Source of the DNA: Arthrobacter luteolus NBRC 107841
GTDB lineage: Bacteria; Actinomycetota; Actinomycetes; Actinomycetales; Micrococcaceae
Direction of reading: 5' to 3'
Assembly: GCF_001552075.1 (NCBI RefSeq)
Contig: NZ_BCQM01000010.1
Span: 1-64,000 of the forward strand
Length of the DNA: 64,000 nucleotides
Positions 12,022-19,684 of this stretch are shown in pieces; the first letter of the stretch is position 1, and the number at the start of each line of letters is the position of its first letter. The notes beneath the pieces are model-generated. The model was not told the origin of the DNA. It saw only the letters and a list, made by a program, of their open reading frames with translations, and did no database searches. The position numbers and the translations under genes are program-made.

Positions 12022-13105
12022 CTATCCCGCGGAGGGAACCGTCCTGATCATCGGCGGCGGCATAGCCGGGCTGTCGCTGGCTTCGGCGCTGGCCGGGCAC
12101 ACCGGCGTCGTGCTGCTCGAAGCGGAGAGCGTGCTGGGTTACCACACCTCGTCCCGGTCCGCGCGGCAGCTGATCCCCAGCTACGGGCCCGCTCCCGTGC
12201 AGGACCTGACGGTGCGGACGCTGGCCCTGATCCGGGAACTGGAAGCGGAGCTGGCACAACCCATCCTCACGCCGCGTTCTTTCCTGCTGGTCGGGGAGGA
12301 GGAAGACGTCCGCGACCACGCCAGCGGCCACATGCACCCGATCACTATGGCCCAGGCTGCAGGCCTGGCACCGGAACTGGACGCCGGCAGCTTCGAGGCC
12401 GCCGGCCTGGACACCACCTCCGTCTCCTGCGACACGGGGCGCCTGATGGACTGGCACCGGGCGCGCATCGAGGCCGCCGGTGGCCGTATCCTGACCAGCC
12501 GCCGGGCCGGGGCCGCGGAACGGACCGCATCCGGGCACTGGCTGGTTACCGCGGCGGGTGAGCAGTTCGCTGCTGCCACGGTAGTGAACGCCGCCGGGGC
12601 CTGGGCCGACGACGTCGCGGAACTCTTCGGAGTCCGCCCCAGGAGCCTGCAGCCCTACCGGCGGACCGCTGCGGTGGTGGAGGCAGCCAACCCGCCGGCA
12701 CCAGACGGTCCCATGGTGGCCAGTGCGCTGGAAATCTTCTACTACCGGCCCGATTCCGGAGGCGTGCTGGTCTCGCCTTCGGAAGCTGTCCCCAGTGATC
12801 CGGAAGATGCCCGGCACCGCCCGGAAGACATCGAGGCGCTGATCGCCCTGGTGAATTCCGTGACGTCCCTGGAGCTTGGCGAGGTCCGGCGCGCCTGGAC
12901 CGGGCTGCGCACCGAGGCACAGGACGGAATGCCGGTGGTGGGATTCGACGACGCCGTTCCCGGCTTCTTCTGGCTGGCCGGACAGGGTGGTTACGGCTTC
13001 CAAACCTCGTCCGGAATCGCCGAGCTGGCGGCTGCGCAACTGCTGGGCAACCGGCCGCCGGTGGACGTCTCAGCGGCGCTCTCGCCGGCCCGCCCCGGAC
13101 TGTGA
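12014..13105 (+). CDS. FAD-dependent oxidoreductase (DAO family)
   Basis: 363 aa with an N-terminal Rossmann dinucleotide site VLIIGGGIAGLSLASALAG and acidic end of strand 2 (VVLLEAES). The conserved SARQLIPSYG, VVNAAGAWADDVAELF and C-terminal WTGLRTEAQDGMPVVGFDD place it in the D-amino-acid/glycine oxidase-like (DAO) family. Substrate is not determined; an amine or amino acid is likely. Starts inside the end of the PP2C-like gene. Confidence 0.88.
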   Translation: MPSYPAEGTVLIIGGGIAGLSLASALAGHTGVVLLEAESVLGYHTSSRSARQLIPSYGPAPVQDLTVRTLALIRELEAELAQPILTPRSFLLVGEEEDVRDHASGHMHPITMAQAAGLAPELDAGSFEAAGLDTTSVSCDTGRLMDWHRARIEAAGGRILTSRRAGAAERTASGHWLVTAAGEQFAAATVVNAAGAWADDVAELFGVRPRSLQPYRRTAAVVEAANPPAPDGPMVASALEIFYYRPDSGGVLVSPSEAVPSDPEDARHRPEDIEALIALVNSVTSLELGEVRRAWTGLRTEAQDGMPVVGFDDAVPGFFWLAGQGGYGFQTSSGIAELAAAQLLGNRPPVDVSAALSPARPGL

Positions 13106-13257
13106 GCAAGATCTCATCGGCTGCAAGTAACAAATCGGACAAAGGGCGCGGGAATGGTCATGAAGGTCCGTGGCGGTCCCTAGAGTTGAAGGGCAGGCAG
13201 GCTTCGGCCAACTTCCACTTTTAGTCCTGCCGTTTTGTGCTTTGAGAGGTCTCATCA

Positions 13258-14415
13258 GTGCCAGATATTTTGCCGCCGCAGATTGCGGACGTGCAGCAGC
13301 GTCCCTTCTACGTCAAAGTGCGTTCCGTCCTGACTGTCATCAGCACCATCTGGCTGGTCCTGGCAATTGCGGGATATGGGTTCTTTTCCGGCGGGACAAC
13401 TTCCCTGGCCCTTTCACTGACCTTGATGTACGGCACGGGCATTGCCCTGCTGGTTGTCGCCTCGGCCCTGTACCGTCTGGTGAAGCGCTCGGCCGTCCAC
13501 CGGACGGAGACCGCCCCGGATGATGCGGCGGCAGCCGTGTTCCTGGACGCCACGCGTTCCGCCACCGAAGAACTCATGGAAGCCCTGCTGCCGGCCCGGC
13601 ATGACGTGCGCCGCAGCAGCTCCCTCGCCAGCAGGCCCACCAGCCGGCCGCAGACCGCAGCGGCCTCCCTGGATCAGGACGCCGCTGTGCCGGCCTCCTC
13701 GTCCCTCGCCGGCTCCAAGCAGACCGCCAGCAAGCAGGACGACAGCAATGGAGCCGGTACCGCTGGGACCAAGAATGCAGCGGCTAAGAATTCTGCGGCT
13801 AAGAATGCCGGCAGCAAGAACGCTGGAAGCAAGAGCGCTGGAAGCAAGAGCGCAGCGGCTAAGAATGCCGCGACGAAGGGCACTGCGGGCACGAACGCAG
13901 CGGCTAAGAATGCTGCGGCAAAGAATGCCGGGGCAACGGCTGCCGGAACACAGGCTCCTGCCGCCAAGGTTTCCAGCTCTGCCAAGCCCGCCGGAACCGA
14001 GCCGGCTGCGGCAGAGGCGAAACCCCCAGTCGCTAAGTCCGCCGTTAACAAAAAGGCTGCCTCCAAGAAGAAAAAACGGGGTAAGGCCAACAAGGCCGAG
14101 GCCACCCAGCCGGCTGCCAAAGCACCTCTGCCCGTCGCCGGCCCGAACCGGCCGAGCCGGGAGAATCCCGCACCGCGTCAGGTTTCCCAGGGAAATCCCG
14201 CACCGGAGACTGCCGCACCGAAGAACGCTGCACCGGCGAATTCTGCCCCGGCGAATTCTCCGGCCGGAAAACCTGTTGCGGCAAAGCCTGCCCAGGCAGC
14301 AGAGACACCCGCGGCTACCCGGGCACCGGACCCTGCCTCCGGTTCCACGGCTCAGGATGAGGCGCCGGGAACTGACGCCCAGTCGGACGGACAGGGACTC
14401 CGGAAGGCAGCCTGA
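13258..14415 (+). CDS. Two-helix membrane protein with long Ala/Lys/Asn repeat tail
   Basis: 385 aa, no recognised family. Two hydrophobic helices lie near residues 22-44 and 48-70 (VLTVISTIWLVLAIAGYGFF; LALSLTLMYGTGIALLVVAS). The rest is a low-complexity soluble tail rich in Ala, Lys, Pro, Ser and Asn. Residues ~174-223 are ten imperfect pentapeptides of the type AAAKN/AGSKN/AGSKS encoded by a 15-base tandem repeat. A lysine cluster KKAASKKKKRGK follows, and then Pro/Ala-rich NPAP/NSAP segments. The composition resembles histone-H1-like or HU-extension tails, so cytoplasmic nucleic-acid binding is a possible but unproven reading. GTG start with gagagg upstream. Probably a single-gene unit. 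Confidence 0.72.
   Translation: MPDILPPQIADVQQRPFYVKVRSVLTVISTIWLVLAIAGYGFFSGGTTSLALSLTLMYGTGIALLVVASALYRLVKRSAVHRTETAPDDAAAAVFLDATRSATEELMEALLPARHDVRRSSSLASRPTSRPQTAAASLDQDAAVPASSSLAGSKQTASKQDDSNGAGTAGTKNAAAKNSAAKNAGSKNAGSKSAGSKSAAAKNAATKGTAGTNAAAKNAAAKNAGATAAGTQAPAAKVSSSAKPAGTEPAAAEAKPPVAKSAVNKKAASKKKKRGKANKAEATQPAAKAPLPVAGPNRPSRENPAPRQVSQGNPAPETAAPKNAAPANSAPANSPAGKPVAAKPAQAAETPAATRAPDPASGSTAQDEAPGTDAQSDGQGLRKAA
13777..13926 (+). repeat. 15-bp coding tandem repeat, about ten copies
   Basis: Ten consecutive 15-base units inside the membrane-protein gene. The unit gcagcggctaagaat occurs exactly three times (13777, 13852, 13897) and gctggaagcaagagc twice (13822, 13837); the others are variants. 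They translate to five-residue steps ending in Lys-Asn, Lys-Ser or a variant. Exact copies next to diverged ones suggest recent slippage or unequal recombination. Confidence 0.9.
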
Positions 14416-14589
14416 CCTCCTGCGCGCTGCGGTCCCTGGCAGACGCTGGCGGACGATCCAGCCGGCCGCTGGATCCGCTCTCAGGGAGTTGCCAGCTTGC
14501 TGACAGGAGCCTTCCAGACCGGTGTCCTAACGTAGTTAATACCTCATAAGGGTGCGAGTGATGAATGGATAGCGTAGTGAACTATCCGG

Positions 14590-14639
14590 CGCCGGCAGAC
14601 TAGGGTTGTTCCCCCCAACCAACCCACAGTCTGCCGGCG
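14590..14639. terminator. Stem-loop between convergent genes
   Basis: A perfect 12-bp stem (14590-14601 with 14628-14639) encloses a 26-base loop that can itself form a small G-rich/C-rich hairpin; it is followed by gttctt. Placed between the plus-strand membrane-protein gene and minus-strand acyP, it could serve either strand. Confidence 0.65.
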
Positions 14640-14672
14640 TTCTTCATGTCCGGATACTTTAACCGCAGCGGA

Positions 14673-14978
14673 TCAACCCGCAGCGAATCCTTCAAATTCT
14701 CCCGTGGCAGCGGACCGGTGCTCTTCGACGTCCTGCACCGCTCCCGGAGCCGACGGGGACCGCACCAGTTCCAGCAGGCCGTCCACGGCCGAGGGCAGGC
14801 CTTCCGCAGTGATCAGCACGGACCCGTCGGCGCGGTTGACCACCGTGCCGGTCAGCCCCAGATTCAAGGCACGCCGCATCACCCAGTAGCGGAAGCCCAC
14901 GCCCTGAACCAGGCCGTTGACTGCTGCAGTTACGCGGATGGTATTGCCCGGCCCGCCGAATGGCTGCTCTGAATTCAT
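14673..14978 (-). CDS. acyP: Acylphosphatase
   Basis: 101-aa enzyme hydrolysing acyl phosphates. The phosphate-binding loop and catalytic arginine are in GLVQGVGFRYWVMRRA, and the catalytic asparagine is in GLTGTVVNRADGSVLI. Slightly longer than the ~90-residue norm because of a short C-terminal tail. It begins nine bases after the hutH stop and probably shares its transcript, although no biochemical link between the two is known. Confidence 0.93.
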   Translation of the reverse strand: MNSEQPFGGPGNTIRVTAAVNGLVQGVGFRYWVMRRALNLGLTGTVVNRADGSVLITAEGLPSAVDGLLELVRSPSAPGAVQDVEEHRSAATGEFEGFAAG

Positions 14979-14987
14979 GCCCGCAGC

Positions 14988-16562
14988 TTAGTCGAGCGGC
15001 TTCTCCAGCACACTGTTCGCCGCCGCCAGCAGGCTGCCGTCGGCAACCAACGTGTAGACGGCTTCAATCTCCGGTGCCAGGAAACGGTCCGGACCCGGTC
15101 CCTGCACCAGGGTGCGGATGACGCTGCGCACGGCGGTGGACACCGGAGCGCTCCGGGAGGTGCCGATGCCGCCGTCGCGCATGTCCAGTGCACGGGCGGA
15201 GGTCAGCAGCTCCACGGCCAGAACGCGTGCCAGCCCATCCAGTGCCCGGCGCAGCTTCAGCCCGGCGGCCCAGCCCATTGAAACGTGGTCCTCCTGCATG
15301 GCGGAGGAGGGGATGGAATCCACGGACGCGGGAACTGCCAGCCGCTTGAGCTCCGAGACGATGCCGGCCTGCGTGTACTGGGCGATCATGTGACCGGAAT
15401 CGACACCGGGATCGTGGGCGAGGAACGGGTTTAGCCCGTGGCTGCGGTTTCGGTCCAGGAAACGGTCGGTCCGCCGCTCGCTCATGGAGGCGACATCCGC
15501 GACGGCGATGGCGAGGAAGTCCAGGACGTAGCCCACCGGGGCGCCGTGGAAGTTCCCGTTGGACTCCACCCGCCCGTCGACCGTGACCACCGGATTGTCG
15601 ATGGCAGAGGCCCGCTCGCAGGCAGCGACGTGTTCGGCGTGGGCCAGGGTTGACCGGGCGGCGCCATGCACCTGGGGAGCGCACCGCAGTGAGTATGCGT
15701 CCTGCACCCGGGTGAACGTCTCACCGTTCTGCTCCTCCACCAGGGACGAGCCGGCGAGCACGGCCCGGATATTGGCTGCGGACTCCGCCTGCCCGGGCTG
15801 TGGACGCAGCCCCTGCAGATCTGCTGCGAAGACTGCGGCGGTACCGAGCAGTCCCTCGACGCTCATCGCTGCAGCGACGTCCGCGGTGGCCAGCAGCTGC
15901 TGCAGGTCGGCGATAGCCATCGTCAGCATCCCCAGCATCCCGTCGGTGCCGTTGATCAGGGCCAGCCCCTCCTTCTCCTTCAGCTCCAGGGGCTCCAGGC
16001 CAGCCGCAGCCAAAGCCTCGGCCGCGTCCATGACCTGACCGCCGGCGTCGCGCACCCGGCCTTCACCCATCAGCGCCAGCGCGCAATGGGACAGGGGAGC
16101 GAGGTCCCCGGAACATCCCAGCGACCCGTACTCACCGATGACGGGAGTGATGCCCGCATTCAGCAGTGCCGCGTACGCCTGCGCGACGGCGGGACGGACC
16201 CCGGTGCGCCCGGTCGCGAGGGTGGAGAGCCGGTTGACCATCAGCGCACGGACAACCTCACGGTCCACCTCGGCGCCGGCGGACGCCGCGTGGCTGCGGA
16301 CCAGGGAGCGCTGCAGCTCAGCCCGCTGGGCCGTGGGAATCTGCTTGGTTGCCAGCGCCCCGAACCCGGTGGAGACACCGTAGTGCGGCAGGGTGTCGGC
16401 AGCGAGGGCATCGATGACCGCGCGGGAGGACTCCATGGAGGTCAGGGCCTCCGGGGCCAGCTGAACCGGAGCGCCGTTACGGGCGACGGCGAGGATTGAG
16501 GCGGGGTCGAGCGGGCCGGGGCCGATGGCCACGGTTACGGCGGTGCTTTGGGGGGAAATCAC
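14988..16562 (-). CDS. hutH: Histidine ammonia-lyase (aromatic amino acid lyase family)
   Basis: 524 aa. Deaminates histidine to urocanate through an autocatalytically formed MIO cofactor. Family residues: catalytic Tyr61 in HYGVSTGFGALA, MIO triad as Cys150-Ser151-Gly152 (GSLGCSGDLAPLSH, with Cys in place of the common Ala), NGTDGMLGML, and the C-terminal SMQEDHVSMGW. Several actinobacterial HALs are known to carry Cys at this place. No hutU, hutI or hutG is present within the window, so either the pathway genes lie elsewhere or the enzyme has a different aromatic substrate. GTG start at 16562 with gaggtt upstream. Confidence 0.9.
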   Translation of the reverse strand: MISPQSTAVTVAIGPGPLDPASILAVARNGAPVQLAPEALTSMESSRAVIDALAADTLPHYGVSTGFGALATKQIPTAQRAELQRSLVRSHAASAGAEVDREVVRALMVNRLSTLATGRTGVRPAVAQAYAALLNAGITPVIGEYGSLGCSGDLAPLSHCALALMGEGRVRDAGGQVMDAAEALAAAGLEPLELKEKEGLALINGTDGMLGMLTMAIADLQQLLATADVAAAMSVEGLLGTAAVFAADLQGLRPQPGQAESAANIRAVLAGSSLVEEQNGETFTRVQDAYSLRCAPQVHGAARSTLAHAEHVAACERASAIDNPVVTVDGRVESNGNFHGAPVGYVLDFLAIAVADVASMSERRTDRFLDRNRSHGLNPFLAHDPGVDSGHMIAQYTQAGIVSELKRLAVPASVDSIPSSAMQEDHVSMGWAAGLKLRRALDGLARVLAVELLTSARALDMRDGGIGTSRSAPVSTAVRSVIRTLVQGPGPDRFLAPEIEAVYTLVADGSLLAAANSVLEKPLD

Positions 16563-16634
16563 GAAACCTCACAATGCCTTGATCCGATGCGGTGTGCAAC
16601 GGAAACGGAAATCAAATGCCGAAGAATGGTACTG

Positions 16635-16655
16635 GCATTTCAACCAGTGAAATGC
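16635..16655. promoter_or_regulatory. Dyad in the hutH / CPBP divergent promoter region
   Basis: An 8-5-8 inverted repeat with arms gcatttca and tgaaatgc, in the 159-base gap between divergent hutH and the CPBP gene. A further ggcatt/aatgcc pairing overlaps it. Looks like a regulator operator; the regulator is not identified. Confidence 0.45.
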
Positions 16656-16721
16656 ATTCGCCCGCCTTCCGCAAGCGTTCCCGCCCCCGCAGTGGAGCCC
16701 CGGATCAGGCAGAATAGGCAC

Positions 16722-17507
16722 ATGCGCCCAGCCTCCACTGTTCCCGCCCCTGCCCTGGAACCGCGGGCCCGCCGGAGAATCACCGCAGAAATCCTCATTG
16801 TCCTGGGGCTGTCGCTCGGGCAATCCGGTGTTTACGCCGTCGTCCGGCTGGCGGACAAGATGACCCAGGGGCCGCTCGCCGGCCAAACAACCACACTGAA
16901 TCCGGTGCTGGCGCAAAGCCCGTTCTTCGATCTGCTGTACCAGCTGCTGGGAATCTTCTTCTCGCTGATGCCCGTTGCGCTGGTCCTGTTCCTGCTCACC
17001 GAACCCGGGAAATCCGCCTTTCAGCGGATTGGCTTCACGTTCTCCCGGCCGCTGCGGGACTTCGGTCTCGGCGTGGGGCTCGCTGCCGTGATCGGGGCGG
17101 GAACGCTGGGGGTCTACGCAGCGGGCCGGGCACTGGGGATTACGACGGCGCTCATTCCGGCGGCGCTGGACACATACTGGTGGACCCTGCCCGTACTGAT
17201 TCTCTCGGCACTGCGCCACGCCGTGCTGGAAGAGGTCATCGTGGTGGGCTACCTGTTCACCAGGCTCCGGGCACTGGGCTGGGGAGTGCCTGCCATGATC
17301 CTTACCAGCGCACTGATCCGGGCCAGCTACCACCTGTATCAGGGCATCGGTCCCGGCATCGGCAACTTCGTGATGGGACTGATCTTCGGTTACGTCTACT
17401 ACAAAACCCGGCGTGTTATGCCGCTGGTCATCGCCCACGCGCTGGTGGACATTGCCGGATTCGTGGGATTTGCCCTGTTCGGTTCAGCCATTGGAATTGG
17501 AGAATAG
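16722..17507 (+). CDS. CPBP-family intramembrane protease
   Basis: 261 aa, strongly hydrophobic with about seven to eight membrane segments. The CPBP (Abi/CAAX protease) motifs appear in order: a glutamate pair in LEEVIVVGYLFTRLRALGW, then ASYHLYQGIGPGIGNFVMGL, and the C-terminal VIAHALVDIAGF. In motif 1 (EExxxR) the arginine position is Val, a departure from most members. Substrate unknown. Start taken as the ATG at 16722, where the hydrophilic head MRPASTVPAPALEPRARRR begins. Confidence 0.82.
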   Translation: MRPASTVPAPALEPRARRRITAEILIVLGLSLGQSGVYAVVRLADKMTQGPLAGQTTTLNPVLAQSPFFDLLYQLLGIFFSLMPVALVLFLLTEPGKSAFQRIGFTFSRPLRDFGLGVGLAAVIGAGTLGVYAAGRALGITTALIPAALDTYWWTLPVLILSALRHAVLEEVIVVGYLFTRLRALGWGVPAMILTSALIRASYHLYQGIGPGIGNFVMGLIFGYVYYKTRRVMPLVIAHALVDIAGFVGFALFGSAIGIGE

Positions 17508-17513
17508 CCCCGC

Positions 17514-19439
17514 ATGGCCTTGAAAACAGTCTGGGGCGAGGCCCTGGATCCCGGGAACGTCCTGCCCGAGTACCCGCGCCCCCAGCTGGTCCGGGAGAAC
17601 TGGCGGAGCCTCAATGGCAGCTGGGACTACGCGTTCACGCCCGCCGGCGTCGAGGAGCAGCCCCGGGCCTGGGACGGGGAGATCCTGGTGCCATTTTCGC
17701 CCGAAGCCCCGCTCTCCGGCGTCGAACGCCAGCTGCAGCCGGAGGAGGCGCTCTGGTACCGGCGGAGCTTTTCGGTCTCCGGCTTGCTCCCGGCGGGTGG
17801 CCCGGCGGGAGTTCCAGCGGGAGCCATAGCGGTTGGTGACCCGGCGGGAGCTCCAGCGGGCGCTCCAGCGGTTGGTGACCCGGCGGGTGGTGACCCGGCG
17901 GGTGGCGGCCCGGCGGGCGGTGACCCGGAAGGTGGAACCGGCGGGCGGGTCCTGCTGCATTTCGGAGCGGTGGACCAGTCCTGCACCGTGAGAGTCAACG
18001 GCCGCCCGGCGGGCAGGCACGACGGCGGGTACCTGCCCTTCAGCCTCGATATCACCGACCTGCTGCTCCCTGGTCAGGAGCAGGAACTCGTGGTGCGGGT
18101 GCTCGACGGATCTGAAACCAACGGTGCTTCCCGGGGCAAGCAAAAACTGGAGCGCGGCGGCATCTGGTACAAGGCGCAGTCCGGAATCTGGCAGACCGTC
18201 TGGCTGGAAGCAGTTCCGTCGACCTGGATCCAGAGAATCGTGATTACTCCGCTGGCTTCCCTGGACGGTGCTGAGTTCACGGTCCATGCGGGGCCAGCCA
18301 GCGGTGCAGCGGGGCGAGCGGAGATTACGGTCACCGCTGATGGGACGGACGTTGCCCACGGCACCGCGGCTCCGGGAGAACCACTGACCCTGCGTCTGCC
18401 TCAGCCGCGGCTGTGGAGTCCGGAGGATCCCTTCCTGTACTCGGTGAGCGTGCGGCTGGGGGAGGACACGGTGCAGAGCTACTTCGGCCTGCGCACCTTC
18501 GGGATGGGTACGGATGGGGGCGGGCATCAGCGGTTGCTGCTCAACGGCCGGCCGTACTTCCACGCCGGTCTGCTGGACCAGGGGTACTGGCCGGACGGGC
18601 TTTACACGGCACCGGCGGACGCAGCCATGATCCATGACATCGAGACCGCCAAGGACCTGGGATTCACGATGCTGCGCAAGCACATCAAGATCGAGCCGCT
18701 GCGCTGGTATTACCACTGCGACCGGCTCGGCATGCTGGTCTGGCAGGACCTGGTGAATGGCGGGCTGGGAGACGGCCGGGCGCCGGAACCGCTGCCGCTC
18801 CCCGGGCGTGGCAGCCGCAGCGACCGGCGTTACGCCAAGTTCGGCCGCAGTGACGCTGCCGGACGGGAGACTTTTCGGCAAGAACTGCGCGAGACGGTGG
18901 AACTGCTGCGCAGCGTCCCCAGCATTGCTCTCTGGGTACCCTTCAATGAAGGCTGGGGCCAGTTCGACGCAGCGGCGATTACTGCGGAGCTGCGGAAACT
19001 CGACCCGACCCGAGGGATCGACCACGCCAGCGGCTGGCACGACCAGGGGGCCGGAGACGCCAAGAGCCTGCACGTCTACGCCGTCCCGTTCCACATCCGC
19101 AGGCGCTGGCAGCGTGATCCCCGTGCGATCGTGCTGTCGGAATTCGGCGGCTTCAGCCTGCCGGTGCCGGGCCACACCTGGAACAGCAAGGTCTTCGGCT
19201 ACGGGAAAACCCTGCACAGCCGGAAGGAACTGGAGCGCGCCTTCACGGAACTGCACCGCACCCAGATCGAACCTGCCGTCAAACAGGGACTGGCCGCGGC
19301 GGTCTACACCCAGCTCGCCGACGTCGAGGACGAAGTCAACGGCCTGCTGACCTACGACCGGAAAGTGCTAAAGGTGGACCGGGATACGGTCCGGGAGGTC
19401 AATGCGGCTCTGATCCAGGGGCTTTCGGCCGCAGTGTAG
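17514..19439 (+). CDS. Glycoside hydrolase family 2 protein (beta-galactosidase-like)
   Basis: 641 aa, retaining glycosidase of GH2. An N-terminal sugar-binding jelly roll (NWRSLNGSWDYAFT; LHFGAVDQSCTVRVNGRPAG), an immunoglobulin-like domain (LRLPQPRLWSPEDPFLYSV) and a TIM barrel can be traced. Acid/base Glu is about residue 479 in WVPFNEGWGQFD, and the nucleophile is about residue 543 in VLSEFGGFSLPV. No signal peptide, so cytoplasmic; GH2 covers beta-galactosidase, glucuronidase and mannosidase activities and I cannot choose. Residues ~93-142 are an inserted Gly/Pro/Ala repeat absent from typical family members. Six bases separate it from the CPBP gene. Confidence 0.9.
   Translation: MALKTVWGEALDPGNVLPEYPRPQLVRENWRSLNGSWDYAFTPAGVEEQPRAWDGEILVPFSPEAPLSGVERQLQPEEALWYRRSFSVSGLLPAGGPAGVPAGAIAVGDPAGAPAGAPAVGDPAGGDPAGGGPAGGDPEGGTGGRVLLHFGAVDQSCTVRVNGRPAGRHDGGYLPFSLDITDLLLPGQEQELVVRVLDGSETNGASRGKQKLERGGIWYKAQSGIWQTVWLEAVPSTWIQRIVITPLASLDGAEFTVHAGPASGAAGRAEITVTADGTDVAHGTAAPGEPLTLRLPQPRLWSPEDPFLYSVSVRLGEDTVQSYFGLRTFGMGTDGGGHQRLLLNGRPYFHAGLLDQGYWPDGLYTAPADAAMIHDIETAKDLGFTMLRKHIKIEPLRWYYHCDRLGMLVWQDLVNGGLGDGRAPEPLPLPGRGSRSDRRYAKFGRSDAAGRETFRQELRETVELLRSVPSIALWVPFNEGWGQFDAAAITAELRKLDPTRGIDHASGWHDQGAGDAKSLHVYAVPFHIRRRWQRDPRAIVLSEFGGFSLPVPGHTWNSKVFGYGKTLHSRKELERAFTELHRTQIEPAVKQGLAAAVYTQLADVEDEVNGLLTYDRKVLKVDRDTVREVNAALIQGLSAAV
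17791..17940 (+). repeat. Gly-Asp-Pro-Ala coding repeat inside GH2
   Basis: About 150 bases of in-frame repetition. A 39-base unit starts at 17829 and again at 17868 (both begin gcggttggtgacccggcggg), then decays into 12-base ggtgacccggcg-type steps. It translates to VGDPAGAPAG-like runs lying between the strand ending RRSFSVSG and the strand beginning RVLLHFGAV, hence a surface loop. Confidence 0.85.
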
Positions 19440-19454
19440 GAATGCACGACGCGG

Positions 19455-19504
19455 ATCGCTCCGGTGTGGGACATCGCTGCCGCCGCGGACCGGAGCGATG
19501 TCCC
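19455..19504. terminator. Two mutually exclusive hairpins after the GH2 gene
   Basis: Hairpin A pairs 19455-19465 with 19489-19499 (11 bp, perfect). Hairpin B pairs 19468-19478 with 19494-19504 (11 bp, perfect). They share the arm agcgat at 19494-19499, so only one can form at a time. No T-run follows. Confidence 0.6.
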
Positions 19505-19519
19505 AAACCGGCAGCAGAT

Positions 19520-19684
19520 TCACCGGGAGGAACGTCTACGGGGCAGGCGGGGCAATCCCGCGCTCGTCAGCCGCTGAACCAGCCCATCCGGATGCTGCGC
19601 CGGCTTCCCGACGTCGGCCCATGACCAGCGCACAAACCCGACGCCGGTGGCACGGATGGCGTCTTCCCGGCGCTTTTCCGTCAC
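19520..19684 (-). pseudogene. Orphan C-terminal fragment of a DUF559 protein
   Basis: A 54-codon frame on the minus strand that repeats the C-terminus of the adjacent DUF559 gene. After two residues it reads EKRREDAIRATGVGFVRWSW, identical to the end of the intact protein, then diverges (VGKPAQHPDGLVQRLTSAGL versus LRPPHDPGGLAQILTRAGLP) and stops at 19520-19522. The ~65 bases nearest the junction are about 90% identical. Its possible GTG start overlaps the TGA of the upstream gene as GTGA. No N-terminal or catalytic part is present, so it is either a relic of a second paralogue or an alternative tail cassette. Confidence 0.78.
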
